A DNA stretch of 64,000 bases from the NCBI GenBank assembly GCA_963849115.1, contig CAWKGK010000001.1, forward strand, positions 62,001 through 126,000, in the 5' to 3' direction. A model generated the notes under the pieces. It did no database searches. It was not told where the DNA came from and saw nothing but the letters and a program-made list of their open reading frames with translations. Source of the stretch: JACDAL01 sp963849115. Lineage in GTDB: Bacteria; Actinomycetota; CADDZG01; WHSQ01. The position numbers and the translations under genes are program-made. Below, one piece after another: positions 1 to 9,112 of the stretch (the stretch's first letter is position 1; every line of letters starts with the position of its first letter).

Positions 1-1926
1 TTCAATCGTCCCCGCGCCGCCAAGGCAAGGCGCAATCTGGTGTTGACAAAGATGGCCGAGCTTGGCTGGGCCGGGTCCGGCAAGGTCGAGAAGGCGAAGA
101 ACAAGAAGCTGGGGCTCAACGCCGCCCCCGACCGCAAGCGCTACCCGGCCCCCTATTTCGTCGACTACGTCCAGCGCCTCATTACCTTCGACCCTCGTTT
201 CGAAGGCATTGGCAAGACGTGGAAAAAGAGGCAGCAGGCCTTGTTCACCGGAGGCCTGCGTATTCACACCACGGTGGACCTGGAGGAGCAGAGGGCAGCC
301 GACAAGGCGGTTTCGTCCGTGCTTACCGAGCACCGCGACCCCTACGCCTCGCTGGTCTCGATCGAGCCCAAGACGGGCGAGGTCAAGGCCATGGTGGGGG
401 GCCGGGACTTCTTTTCCGAGAAGAAGAGGGACCGTTTCGCCAAGCTCAACCTCGCGATCCAGGCCGAGCCGCACCTCGGCCGGGTGCAGGACTGCGGCGC
501 CAAGCAGCTGGAGCACCGGGCCCCCGGCTGCGGGCGCCAGGCCGGCTCCGCGTTCAAGCCCTTCGCGCTGGCGGCTGCTCTCCAGCGAGGAACCTCGTTG
601 TCCCAGACCTACGACGCCCCCGCCTGCATGACCTTCCCCAACGCCGACAACGGCGGGCCGTGGCGTCCGTGCAACTACGAGGAGGCGCCCTACGGCAGCA
701 TGTCTCTGCTGGACGCAACGGTGTTCTCGGTCAACGTCGTCTACGCGCAGCTCGGCCTCGAGGTAGGTCCGCAGAACGTCGTCGACACGGCCGACGAGAT
801 GGGTGTGGAAACGAGCCTGTCTGCGGTCCCTTCCGCGGTCTTGGGAACGAACACGGTCAACCCCCTGGGAATGGCTTCCGCCTATGGGACGCTCGCTACC
901 AGCGGCACCCACCACCCCCCCGTGGCCATCACCAAGATCACCGACCGCTCCGGCGAGGTCCTCTATCGTGACGAGACCAAGCCCAAGGAAGTACTCAGCT
1001 CGGCCGCCTCCTATATCGCGACTTCCGCCCTGTCGCAGGTGATCCAACGCGGAACGGGGTCCGCCTACGGCCAGATCGGCCGGCCCGCCGCCGGTAAGAC
1101 CGGAACCGCGCAGGACTACCACGACGCCTGGTTCGTCGGGTATACGCCCGACCGGGTCGCTTCGGTGTGGGTTGGCTATCCCTCGGCGCCGATCTCGATG
1201 CTGCCGGCGTGCCCGGCGTACCGCAACGCGCAGGGCGAAGAGATCTGCCGCAACACCCGCATCCAGGTGTCGGGAGGCACCTGGCCGACGCTCATCTGGT
1301 CGAACTTCATGCAGCGGGCCCTGGCGCGCGTTCCGGCGAGCTCCTTTCCGGTGCCCTCCGACCTCGTCACGGTGACCATCGATACTCGCACCGGCTGTCT
1401 CGTCAACGACTTCACCCCTCTCGACAAGCAAGCGCCCGCCAGCTTCGAGTCGGGCAGTGCTCCGACGAAGACCTGCTTCGTGCCCGGCGACTCGGCGAGG
1501 GTGCCGGACGTCATCTACCTCAAGGTCGATAAGGCGGTGGGCATCCTCGAAGGCGCGGGCTTCCCGATCTCCACCGTGGAGGAGCCCACCTTCAAGTACC
1601 CGCCCGGCACCGTCATCGGCATCGACCCGGCCCCTGGGACGCGGGTGGCGACCGGCTCGACCGTGACGATCGTCGTGTCCAAGAACGGTGAACAGGGGGC
1701 GGCGGTGCCCGCAGTCCTCGGCGTCAGCGAGGAACAGGCCACGGACCGGCTACAGGAGCGCGGCTTCGAGGTGGACGTCGTGGTCGAGTCCGAATCGGAC
1801 GACGAAGACGCCGAGGACAACGAGGGTCTGGTGTGGAAGCAGAGCCCCGGCTCGGGAACGAAGGCGGAGCGAGGCTCGGTGGTGACGATCTACGTCAACC
1901 CCGAGAGCAGGCGCAAGAACGACTGA
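1..1926 (+). CDS. Class A penicillin-binding protein with PASTA repeats, 5'-truncated by window edge
   Basis: Peptidoglycan synthase acting outside the membrane. The open frame runs in from base 1 without a start; the first visible residues (RRNLVL, KMAELG) match the linker after the glycosyltransferase domain of PBP1-type enzymes, so the N-terminal transmembrane and transglycosylase parts lie upstream. The transpeptidase domain is complete: active-site SAFK has its serine codon at 547-549, SVN lies near 727, and KTG (KTGTAQ) starts at 1096. Two PASTA repeats follow at about 1490-1680 and 1690-1905, a feature of actinobacterial and firmicute PBPs that bind cell-wall material. A small stem-loop follows the stop and the next gene is convergent. 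The family is certain; the gene name is not. Confidence 0.93.
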   Translation, partial: FNRPRAAKARRNLVLTKMAELGWAGSGKVEKAKNKKLGLNAAPDRKRYPAPYFVDYVQRLITFDPRFEGIGKTWKKRQQALFTGGLRIHTTVDLEEQRAADKAVSSVLTEHRDPYASLVSIEPKTGEVKAMVGGRDFFSEKKRDRFAKLNLAIQAEPHLGRVQDCGAKQLEHRAPGCGRQAGSAFKPFALAAALQRGTSLSQTYDAPACMTFPNADNGGPWRPCNYEEAPYGSMSLLDATVFSVNVVYAQLGLEVGPQNVVDTADEMGVETSLSAVPSAVLGTNTVNPLGMASAYGTLATSGTHHPPVAITKITDRSGEVLYRDETKPKEVLSSAASYIATSALSQVIQRGTGSAYGQIGRPAAGKTGTAQDYHDAWFVGYTPDRVASVWVGYPSAPISMLPACPAYRNAQGEEICRNTRIQVSGGTWPTLIWSNFMQRALARVPASSFPVPSDLVTVTIDTRTGCLVNDFTPLDKQAPASFESGSAPTKTCFVPGDSARVPDVIYLKVDKAVGILEGAGFPISTVEEPTFKYPPGTVIGIDPAPGTRVATGSTVTIVVSKNGEQGAAVPAVLGVSEEQATDRLQERGFEVDVVVESESDDEDAEDNEGLVWKQSPGSGTKAERGSVVTIYVNPESRRKND

Positions 1927-1947
1927 GGAGCGAACTTCACCACGATA

Positions 1948-1964
1948 GGAGCGGCGGGCGCTCC
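1948..1964. terminator. Short GC-rich hairpin between convergent genes
   Basis: GGAGCG / CGCTCC forms a perfect 6-bp stem with a 5-base loop, 22 bases after the PBP stop and 20 bases before the mpg stop. No U-tract follows on either side, so a factor-independent terminator is only a possibility. Confidence 0.3.
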
Positions 1965-1983
1965 CTCTGTGGGGAAGATCGCG

Positions 1984-2649
1984 CTAGCGGGCCCGGGAAG
2001 CACAGGCGTGGCCCCCCACCACGAAGCGCCAGAGGAGGTCGTCGCCCTTGCCCACCCCCAACCCGATCCTCTTCGTATGCAAGACCCCCTCTTGAAACCG
2101 TTCGGTCGTCTCGTCGCGGGCGCACCACATCGAGCCGCCCCTCAGCAGGCTCGCTCCGTCGTGCGCCCGAGTGATGCCCAAGGCCTGGGTCAGCCTTCCC
2201 GGCCCCGACGCCAGCAGCCTGTCGTTCTCGATTCCACCCCGGCGCGCCCGCATCGCCTCTACGCCGGCCACCGGCTCGCCTGCACGCAGCAGGACCGCCT
2301 CAGACACTCCCTCTGGGCCACACACCACGTTGACGCAGAAATGCACTCCGTAGGAGAGGTAGACGTAGAGGCGGCCGGGGGGGCCGAACATGGACAGATT
2401 TCTCGGCCGCGGCCCCCTGTATCCGTGCGAGCCCGGATCGAGCGCGCCCCTGTAGGCCTCGGTCTCGACCAGGCGCAGCATCGCAAGCCCGGCGCCGTGG
2501 TCCACGACGAAGAGACACCCGATGAGATCTCGCGCCACCGCGAGCGCATCGCGCTCGTAGAACGAGCGCGTGAGCCTGGTACTTAGCCGCCGAGAAGCCA
2601 GGCGAGCAGCGCCTTCTGGGTGTGAAGGCGATTCTCGGCCTGATCCCAC
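1984..2649 (-). CDS. mpg: 3-methyladenine DNA glycosylase (AAG/MPG family)
   Basis: Base-excision repair enzyme that removes alkylated purines. Family motifs are present in order: SFYERDALAVARDLIGC near the N-terminus, the catalytic stretch VETEAYRG (Glu and Tyr of the active site), NLSMFGPPGRLYVYLSYG, and NVVCGPEG followed by AVLLRAGEP. At about 200 residues the length is typical. The start is uncertain: a GTG at 2649 lies inside argF, and the only nearer candidate is a CTG at 2601; homology begins just after argF ends (about 2575). Overlap with argF suggests co-transcription at the end of the infC-pheST-argF run. Confidence 0.88.
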   Translation of the reverse strand: MGSGRESPSHPEGAARLASRRLSTRLTRSFYERDALAVARDLIGCLFVVDHGAGLAMLRLVETEAYRGALDPGSHGYRGPRPRNLSMFGPPGRLYVYLSYGVHFCVNVVCGPEGVSEAVLLRAGEPVAGVEAMRARRGGIENDRLLASGPGRLTQALGITRAHDGASLLRGGSMWCARDETTERFQEGVLHTKRIGLGVGKGDDLLWRFVVGGHACASRAR

Positions 2650-3506
2650 ACCACCGAGTAAGGCCCATCCATGACCTCCGCCTCGATCTCCTCGCCGCGA
2701 TGCGCGGGAAGGCAGTGCATCACGATGACGTCGCCCGCCGCCAGCTCGACCGCGGCGCTATCGAGTCGGTAGCGCTCGAGGGCCTCGGCACGCGCCTCGG
2801 ACGTTTTTTCCTGGCCCATGCTCGCCCACACGTCGGTGTAGAGGACGTCGGCCCCCGAGGCGGCCTCGGCCACGACCTCGGTGACGACCACACTCCCGCC
2901 GCTCTGGGCCGCTATGAGCTCGGCCCTGCGCGCCACTTCCGGAGACGGAGAGTGAGCCGCAGGCGAGGCGATGCGCACGTGCATCCCGGCCAGTGCTCCC
3001 CCGAACATGAGCGAGTGGGCGACGTTGTTGCCGTCGCCGAGATAGCCCAGCGCCACCCCCTCGAGCGTGCCCTTGCGCTCCCTGATCGTCTGCAGGTCGG
3101 CCAGGCCCTGGCAGGGGTGGGAGTAGTCCGACAGGGCGTTGATCACCGGGACGGAGGCACCTTCGGCCAAGTGCTCGAGTCTCTCCTGGCCAAAGGTCCT
3201 GACGACGAGCGCATCGACGTAACGGGACAAGACCCGGGCGGTGTCCTGGAGGGTCTCCCCCCGGCCCAGTTGCAGCTCGTCTCCGCGCAGCACTAGTGCG
3301 TCGCCTCCGAGCGCATTCATTGCGGCTTCGAACGAGACCCTCGTCCGAGTCGAGGGCTTCTCGAAGATCAGGGCCACTTGCTTGTTCTTCAGCTTGGAAG
3401 CGAGCGAGCGAGGCTTGGCTTTGGCGGCGTCGGCCGCGTCCAACAGGTCACCCAGCTCCTCCCCCGACAGCTGCGCCAACGACAGGAAGTGACGCGGCTC
3501 GGTCAT
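2583..3506 (-). CDS. argF: Ornithine carbamoyltransferase
   Basis: Converts ornithine and carbamoyl phosphate to citrulline in arginine synthesis, in the cytosol. The carbamoyl-phosphate loop STRTRVSFE is at about residues 53-61, HPCQGLADL near 130, and the ornithine-binding HCLPAHRG near 263. Its 307 residues match the family. The ATG overlaps the pheT stop by ATGA, implying translational coupling to an aminoacyl-tRNA synthetase gene. No other arg gene is visible, so this copy sits apart from any arginine operon. A catabolic role cannot be excluded from sequence. Confidence 0.95.
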   Translation of the reverse strand: MTEPRHFLSLAQLSGEELGDLLDAADAAKAKPRSLASKLKNKQVALIFEKPSTRTRVSFEAAMNALGGDALVLRGDELQLGRGETLQDTARVLSRYVDALVVRTFGQERLEHLAEGASVPVINALSDYSHPCQGLADLQTIRERKGTLEGVALGYLGDGNNVAHSLMFGGALAGMHVRIASPAAHSPSPEVARRAELIAAQSGGSVVVTEVVAEAASGADVLYTDVWASMGQEKTSEARAEALERYRLDSAAVELAAGDVIVMHCLPAHRGEEIEAEVMDGPYSVVWDQAENRLHTQKALLAWLLGG

Positions 3507-5908
3507 GACCTCAGCTCCCCTCCGGTGCGTTCTGCGACGGCCGCGACGATGCGGGCCCGGACTGCAGCGGCCTCTTCGTCTGTCAGCGTCCTATCCCTGC
3601 TTCTGAGCTCGAGTGAGTAGGCGAGGCTCTTCTTGCCCGGCGACACCTGCTCGCCCTCGTAGAGGTCGAACAACGCCACAGAGGTAACTTCGGGGTGCCC
3701 GGCATCCTCGATTGTGCGCTGCAATCTTGCCTGCGGGATCGACGAGTCGACCACGAACGCCAGGTCCATATAGATCGGCGGGAAGCGAGGAAGCTCCGCC
3801 ACCTTGGGGCGCTCGGGAAGTCTCGCGAGCAACGGCGTGAGATCGAGCTCGAAGGCGAGGCTCTGCGCCGCGACCTCGAAGCGCTCACAGACCTCGGGAT
3901 GTAGCTCCCCCACGATCCCGACCCCCGCGTCGCCGACGCTCACGGAAGCGACACGGGTAGGGTGCCACGGCATGCCGCCGGCCGGGGCGTACGTCAGAGC
4001 CCCGAAACGCAGGGATTTCAGGGCGGCCTCCAGGGCGCCCTTGGCGGCGTAGAAGTCCCAAGTCGTCTCCTTGCGCCTCCAGGTCGCGGCCGAGCGGCGG
4101 CCGGAGAAGACCGCCCCCAGCGTGGCGGGCTCATGCGGGAGGACGCCGCTGGCGGGCAGGTAGACGCGCGCCAGCTCGAACAGGGCCGCCCCCGGAGCGC
4201 CGTGGGCGAGGTTTCGCGCACAGCTCCGCAGCAGCCCGGGCAGAAGCGTCGTGCGCAGCCTGCGCTCGTCCTCGTTCATGGGATTAAGCAGCTGCACCGC
4301 GGCGCGCACCGGGTCCTCCTCTGCGACCCCCAGTCCATCGAGCGCTGCGGCGCCCATGAACGTGGGCGTCCATGCCTCGTGGAGCCCGCATGCGCTCAAT
4401 GCCCGCGCCAGAGCGCGCAGAGCAGACTGCTCCGGCTCGAGGCCCCCTCGCACGCCCGCGGGAAGCGTTGCCGGCAGGCGGTCGAAGCCCTCGAGCCGCG
4501 CTACCTCCTCTATGAGGTCGACCTCGGTTGCGACGTCCTGCCGCCAGCTTGGGATCGTCACCTCGAGCCCTGAGGGGCCGCTCGAGAGCTCGAAGCCGAG
4601 CGACCGGAGGCGCTTCTCCTGCGCCTGTGGAGCTACTTCGATGCCGAGAAGGTGGTCGGTGCGAGCAGGACGCAGCGTGGCTCGCCGGGGCTCGAAGGCG
4701 CGAGGCACGGCATCGACGGCCTCGGCCGCGACCCGGCCCCCTGCCAGGCTGGCCATGAGTGCGGCCGCTCTAGCCGCCGCCACGGGCGCCATCTGCGGAT
4801 CGGAGCCCCGCTCGAAGCGGATTGAAGCTTCGGTCCGCAGGAACAGGCGTCGGCCGGTGAGCGCCACGGAAGCACGCTCGAAGCAGGCGGACTCGAGGAT
4901 CACCGCGCTGGTGGCCTCGGACACCTCGCTCTCGGCCCCTCCCATGACGCCGGCGAGGCCGATCGCGCGGGAGGGGTCCGCTATGACCAGGTCCGAGCTC
5001 TCGAGCTTGCGGTCGACTCCATCCAGCGTCACCAGCGTTTCACCCTCGCCTGCCCGCCGCACGATTATCCGGCGCTCTGCGATCGTGGCGGCGTCGAAGG
5101 CGTGCAGCGGCTGCCCGGTCTCGAGCAGCACGTAGTTCGTGACATCGACAACGTTCGAGATCGGCCGCATTCCGTGGGCGACGAGCCTGGCCGCAAGCCA
5201 CAGCGGCGAGGGCCCGATCGCCATTCCCTCGAGGTAGCGGGCGACGTAGCGAGGACAGCCCTGGGGGTCCTGGATCTCGACCGTGACCTCGGTGGGGAGC
5301 AAGCGATCCGCTGGAGGACCGCGATCTCCGGTCTCCAGCTGGGGCGGCCACCTGAGCTCGTGGCCCAGGAGGGCAGAGATCTCACGCGCCAGGCCGACCA
5401 TCCCCATGCAGTCGGGCCGGTTGGGAGTTATCTCGAGCTCGAGGATGTTGTCGTCGAGGCCAAGCAAACTCACGACGTCGGTCCCGAGCTCGGCCCCCGG
5501 AGGGAGTATCAGGATTCCCGAGTGGTCTTCTGAGATCTGTAGCTCCGCCGCCGAGCACAGCATCCCCTCACTGGCCTCTCCTCTGATCCTGCGACTGCCG
5601 ATGGACATTCCCGGCAGGCGCGCTCCCACCTCCGCGAACGGAACCCTGTCCCCGACTGCGAAGTTCGAGGCGCCACACACGACCCGGTGATGGCCGTCCG
5701 CGCCTCTCACCTCGACCAGGCTCAGGTTGTCGGCGTTGGGGTGTGGGGTGACGGCCTCGACCTCTGCCACAACAACGCCCGAGACCTCCGCGCCGATCGA
5801 GTGGACGGCCTCGACCTTCGTGCCGGAGAAGTTGAGCAGCTCGACGAGCTTGTCGACCGGCACGTCGATGTCGACGAGCTCGGACAGCCATCTGAAACTC
5901 GCCCTCAC
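3503..5908 (-). CDS. pheT: Phenylalanyl-tRNA synthetase beta subunit
   Basis: Beta subunit of the alpha2-beta2 enzyme that charges tRNA-Phe. I set the start at GTG 5908, because VRASFRWLSELVDI is the usual N-terminus and this GTG overlaps the pheS stop as GTGA; the frame stays open further upstream but that part is only a shadow of pheS. The 801 residues carry an N-terminal EMAP-like tRNA-binding domain (VVVAEVEAVTPHPNADNLSL), the B3/B4 editing and B5 regions, and a C-terminal anticodon-binding FDX-ACB domain (FPPIYMDLAFVVD near residue 710). The gene ends in an ATGA overlap with argF. Confidence 0.96.
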   Translation of the reverse strand: MRASFRWLSELVDIDVPVDKLVELLNFSGTKVEAVHSIGAEVSGVVVAEVEAVTPHPNADNLSLVEVRGADGHHRVVCGASNFAVGDRVPFAEVGARLPGMSIGSRRIRGEASEGMLCSAAELQISEDHSGILILPPGAELGTDVVSLLGLDDNILELEITPNRPDCMGMVGLAREISALLGHELRWPPQLETGDRGPPADRLLPTEVTVEIQDPQGCPRYVARYLEGMAIGPSPLWLAARLVAHGMRPISNVVDVTNYVLLETGQPLHAFDAATIAERRIIVRRAGEGETLVTLDGVDRKLESSDLVIADPSRAIGLAGVMGGAESEVSEATSAVILESACFERASVALTGRRLFLRTEASIRFERGSDPQMAPVAAARAAALMASLAGGRVAAEAVDAVPRAFEPRRATLRPARTDHLLGIEVAPQAQEKRLRSLGFELSSGPSGLEVTIPSWRQDVATEVDLIEEVARLEGFDRLPATLPAGVRGGLEPEQSALRALARALSACGLHEAWTPTFMGAAALDGLGVAEEDPVRAAVQLLNPMNEDERRLRTTLLPGLLRSCARNLAHGAPGAALFELARVYLPASGVLPHEPATLGAVFSGRRSAATWRRKETTWDFYAAKGALEAALKSLRFGALTYAPAGGMPWHPTRVASVSVGDAGVGIVGELHPEVCERFEVAAQSLAFELDLTPLLARLPERPKVAELPRFPPIYMDLAFVVDSSIPQARLQRTIEDAGHPEVTSVALFDLYEGEQVSPGKKSLAYSLELRSRDRTLTDEEAAAVRARIVAAVAERTGGELRS

Positions 5909-6963
5909 GCCATCCCCTCGAACGCTGAGAGGAAGCGCAGGTCGTTCTCGTAGAAGTAGCGGATGTCGGGCACGCCGTGAGCCAGCGCCGCCACACGTTC
6001 GGCCCCCAGGCCGAAGGCGAAGCCCGTGTAGCTCTCGGTGTCGTAGCCCGCCCACTCGAGCAGGGGCACATTGACCATGCCGCAGCCGAGGATCTCGATC
6101 CAGCCTTCCTGCCTGCAGACTCGGCAGCCCGAGCCCCGGCACACGAAGCACAGCACGTCCATCTCGGCGGAGGGCTCGGTGAAGGGAAAGAAATGGGGCC
6201 TGAGCCTTATGTCGAGATCACGCCCGAAGAGTTCGCGGGCGAAGGCCTGCAGCGTTCCCTTGAGGTCTGACATCGTGATGCCTTCGTCGACCGCGAGCCC
6301 TTCGATCTGGGCGAACGAATTGAGGTGGGTAGGGTCGAGCACATCGCGCCGATAGGTCCGCCCCGGGCACACCACGTAGACGGGAGGCTCCGATACTTCC
6401 ATCACCCGCATTTGGACGGGAGAGGTGTGCGTGCGCAGGAGCACCTTGCGGTCATTGTCGATGTAGTAGGTCTCTTGGTCAGAGCGGCTGGGATGTTGCG
6501 GGTCGAAGTTCAGTGCGTCGAAGTTGTAGGAAGCCAGCTCGACCTCGGGTCCGTCCGCCACCCGGTAGCCGAGTCCTACGAAAATGTCGACGATCTCCCA
6601 GATCGTCTTCGTCAGCGGATGCAGCCCGCCGAGAGCGGGCTCGTCACCGGGCAAGGTGACGTCGAGCCGCTCTTGTTCCCACCGTTTCTTCTCCTCCACC
6701 CCCCTGAAGGCGCGCTCGCGTTCCTCCAACGCAGCTTCGAGCCGCGCGCGCGCTTCGTTGGCGCGTCGCCCCAGCTCCTTTCGTTGCTCCACGGCGAAGC
6801 CCCCCAGTGCCGAGCGCGCCTGCGCCAGCGCCCCTTTTCTCCCCAGGACGGCCGCCCTCGCCTGCCCCAGTGAAGCGAGGTCTGAGGCCTCGGCAATACG
6901 CGCCAGGCCACTCTCCACCGCCTCCTCCAGGAGCCCTGAGACATCCGCCTCGGAGGAGCTCAA
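5905..6963 (-). CDS. pheS: Phenylalanyl-tRNA synthetase alpha subunit
   Basis: Catalytic alpha subunit of PheRS. Class II motifs are visible: HPLTKTIWEIVDIFVGLGY, then motif 2 LLRTHTSPVQMR and VVCPGRTYRRDVLDPTHLNSF (written here as two neighbouring stretches), and motif 3 FAFGLGAERVAALAHG near the C-terminus. A CxxC..CxxC-like cluster (CFVCRGSGCRVCRQEGW) lies in the catalytic domain, as in many PheS proteins. I chose TTG 6963 because it overlaps the stop of the upstream kinase as TTGA and gives 352 residues, the usual size; no ATG or GTG lies nearby upstream in a plausible context. Confidence 0.95.
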   Translation of the reverse strand: MSSSEADVSGLLEEAVESGLARIAEASDLASLGQARAAVLGRKGALAQARSALGGFAVEQRKELGRRANEARARLEAALEERERAFRGVEEKKRWEQERLDVTLPGDEPALGGLHPLTKTIWEIVDIFVGLGYRVADGPEVELASYNFDALNFDPQHPSRSDQETYYIDNDRKVLLRTHTSPVQMRVMEVSEPPVYVVCPGRTYRRDVLDPTHLNSFAQIEGLAVDEGITMSDLKGTLQAFARELFGRDLDIRLRPHFFPFTEPSAEMDVLCFVCRGSGCRVCRQEGWIEILGCGMVNVPLLEWAGYDTESYTGFAFGLGAERVAALAHGVPDIRYFYENDLRFLSAFEGMA

Positions 6964-7652
6964 GCCGCTCCTTCGGCGGCGGGCAGCACCACCGTGAAAG
7001 TCGAGCCTCCGCCCGTACCGCTCGCCGCTGAGATCGTGCCTTCGTGTGCCTCCACGAGCCTCTTGCTGAGATAGAGGCCGAGCCCCGTGCCGCTCGGCGT
7101 CGCCCGGCCGGCGCGCTCTCCGGGCCCGTCGAAGACCGACTCGAGCCTGGCCGGGTCGATGCCGACGCCCTGGTCTGTAACCCGCATCTCCACGGTGTCG
7201 CCGGGGTGTGCCTTCGCCGATACCGAGATGCTCCCCTCGTCGGAGAACTTCACCGCGTTCTCGACGAGGTTCGAGACCACGTGTTCCAAGCGGTCGAAGT
7301 CGCCCCATACGTGGAGGTCCGGATCTACTTCGATGACCACGCGCTCGGAGCCCGCGAGCGCGGCGACGTTCTTCACCGCTCGCTCACACAAAGAATAGAC
7401 GTGCGCCTCGGAGCGACTGAGCTCGAGCCGGCCCGACTCGATCCGGGCTAGGTCCACCACCTCGGAGATGATCCGCGCCATACGAATGGAGTCCTGATGG
7501 ATGGTCTCGACGAACTGTTTGCGCTGCTCGTCGGTAAAGGAGTCCCATCGCTTGACCAGCGTGGCGGAAAAACCCTTGACCGAGGTCAAGGGCGAGCGCA
7601 GCTCGTGCGCGATCTTGGAGATCATCTCGGCGAAACCCTGATCGGAGGCCAT
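6960..7652 (-). CDS. Sensorless histidine kinase embedded between trmH and pheS
   Basis: A 230-residue protein made almost only of a HisKA dimerisation domain (phosphoacceptor His in SKIAHELRSPL, about residue 15) and a HATPase domain with N box NLVENAVKFSDEG, G1 DQGVGID and G2 GTGLGLYLSKR. There is no transmembrane segment, PAS or other sensor. ATG 7652 is the first plausible start, 31 bases after the trmH stop. The 3' end overlaps pheS as TTGA, so its translation is tied to the translation-factor operon. No response regulator is adjacent; the nearest unpaired one is the REC-GGDEF gene at 15.3-16.3 kb. Function unknown. Confidence 0.85.
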   Translation of the reverse strand: MASDQGFAEMISKIAHELRSPLTSVKGFSATLVKRWDSFTDEQRKQFVETIHQDSIRMARIISEVVDLARIESGRLELSRSEAHVYSLCERAVKNVAALAGSERVVIEVDPDLHVWGDFDRLEHVVSNLVENAVKFSDEGSISVSAKAHPGDTVEMRVTDQGVGIDPARLESVFDGPGERAGRATPSGTGLGLYLSKRLVEAHEGTISAASGTGGGSTFTVVLPAAEGAA

Positions 7653-7683
7653 AATGCGAGTGAGGATAAACGGGGAGGTGCAC

Positions 7684-8469
7684 TCAGGCGTAGAGGCGCT
7701 GGCGGACCGCCTCGAACAGCACAAGGGCGCCCGCTAGGGAGACGTTGAGCGACTCCTGGGGGCCGGGCATCGGGATGCTCACGGTCTCATCGAGCAAAGT
7801 GGCGCGGCCCCCGGACAGGCCGTGCGCCTCGTTGCCCACGACCACCACAAGGGGGCCGTGCAGGTCGGCCTCATAGAGAGAAAGCGCGGCCTCGGCCTCG
7901 GCCCCCACCACCGTCGCTCCTGCGCCGTGCGCCAGCTCCGCCACCTGCTCCAAGTCTGCGCCGCTCGCCACCGGGACCCGGAAGAGAGCCCCAGCCGAGG
8001 CTCGCACGGTCTTGGGGTTGGTGGCATCGACCGAGCCCAGGGTGAAGATCACAGCCGAAGCGCCTGCCGCGACCGCCGCTCGCAGCAGCGTCCCGGCGTT
8101 GCCTGGATCACGGACCTGGTCGAGCACGAGGACGAGATCCCAGGAGGAAACTTCGGGGGCCACGATCAGGGGCGATCGAGCGATAGCGACCGCCCCTTGA
8201 GGGGTCACCGCGTCGGACAGCGATTTCAGGACCGATGCCGATACCCACAACGGGCGCACGCCCGCGACCTCCGCGGCCGACGCCACCCTCGCAGCATCTG
8301 GCGTTGCGAACAGGTCCTCGACGACGCCCAGCTCGAGCGCATCTGAGATCACTCGCTCGCCCTCTACCAGGATGAGACCGGTGGCCTCCCGCTGGGAGCG
8401 GCGACGCAGCCTGCGGGCGGCGGCCACGCGCGGATTCGAGGAGCTCGTGACGAGCCGGTGACTCATCAC
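7684..8469 (-). CDS. TrmH/SpoU-family RNA 2'-O-ribose methyltransferase
   Basis: SPOUT methyltransferase acting on rRNA or tRNA. An N-terminal substrate-binding domain (SSSNPRVAAARRLRRR, then LILVEGERVISDAL) precedes the knot domain with DQVRDPGNAGTLLRAA near residue 117, VVVGNEAHGLS near 210, and SIPMPGPQESLNVSLAGAL near 231, the three SpoU motifs. Its 261 residues match TsnR/RlmB relatives. It sits between rplT and pheS as in many actinobacteria. Start may be GTG 8469 or ATG 8466; a GGAAGG lies just upstream. Exact target nucleotide is not predictable here. Confidence 0.9.
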   Translation of the reverse strand: MMSHRLVTSSSNPRVAAARRLRRRSQREATGLILVEGERVISDALELGVVEDLFATPDAARVASAAEVAGVRPLWVSASVLKSLSDAVTPQGAVAIARSPLIVAPEVSSWDLVLVLDQVRDPGNAGTLLRAAVAAGASAVIFTLGSVDATNPKTVRASAGALFRVPVASGADLEQVAELAHGAGATVVGAEAEAALSLYEADLHGPLVVVVGNEAHGLSGGRATLLDETVSIPMPGPQESLNVSLAGALVLFEAVRQRLYA

Positions 8470-8488
8470 CCTTCCCGCGTCGGTCGGC

Positions 8489-8854
8489 TCAGGACGCCTT
8501 TTCTAGCGAGCCTCGGGCCACGCTGACGATCTCCGCAAAGGCATCGGGCTCGTTCACGGCCAGCTCGGCGAGCATCTTGCGATCAAGCTCGACCTCCGCG
8601 AGCCGAAGCCCTGCGATCAGGTTCGAATACGACATCCCGTGCTGGCGGGCGGCGGCGTTGATGCGAGTGATCCACAGCCGGCGAAAGTCGCCCTTTCTCG
8701 CCCGGCGGTCGCGAAAGGCGTAGGCACCGGAATGCAAGACCTGCTCGCGAGCGGCCCGGTAGTGCCGGCCGCGCGACGAGTAATAACCTTTCGCCTGTCG
8801 CAGGACTTCTCTTCTCTTCTTGCGTCCTGCGACGCTGCGTTTGACTCGTGGCAT
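8489..8854 (-). CDS. rplT: 50S ribosomal protein L20
   Basis: Early-assembly 23S rRNA-binding protein. MPRVKRSVAGRKKRREVL and RRLWITRINAAARQHGMSYS are diagnostic, and 121 residues is the normal length. It is third in infC-rpmI-rplT. In other bacteria L20 represses this operon by binding its leader; the hairpin-rich infC leader here would be the place for that. Confidence 0.97.
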   Translation of the reverse strand: MPRVKRSVAGRKKRREVLRQAKGYYSSRGRHYRAAREQVLHSGAYAFRDRRARKGDFRRLWITRINAAARQHGMSYSNLIAGLRLAEVELDRKMLAELAVNEPDAFAEIVSVARGSLEKAS

Positions 8855-8914
8855 GACGGAGCCCCTCCTCAGTGGTCCTCGTTGTGCGTGGGTGTGTTGA
8901 GACAGGGCGTTCGG

Positions 8915-9109
8915 CTATCCGCCCAGCATCGTTCGGATACGCTTGCGGTCGGCTTTCGAGACTGTGTCGGGAGCATGCGTCCGCCGCTTCCGACTCGCCG
9001 ACTTGTGCTCGAAGAGATGAGCCCCGAAGGCCCGCCGGCGCCGGATCTTACCGGTGCGTGAGATCTCGAACCGCTTCGCTGCGCCCTTGTGGGACTTCTG
9101 CTTTGGCAT
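8915..9109 (-). CDS. rpmI: 50S ribosomal protein L35
   Basis: Small basic ribosomal protein of 64 residues beginning MPKQKSHKGAAKRFEISRTG, with the conserved C-terminal segment DRKRIRTMLGG. It starts 3 bases after the infC stop, so the two are certainly co-transcribed. Confidence 0.97.
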   Translation of the reverse strand: MPKQKSHKGAAKRFEISRTGKIRRRRAFGAHLFEHKSASRKRRTHAPDTVSKADRKRIRTMLGG

Positions 9110-9112
9110 GGG

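Noticed and set aside
5909..6151. N-terminal extension of pheT to 882 residues
   Set aside because: The extra codons are a shadow of pheS; homology begins at the GTG that overlaps the pheS stop.
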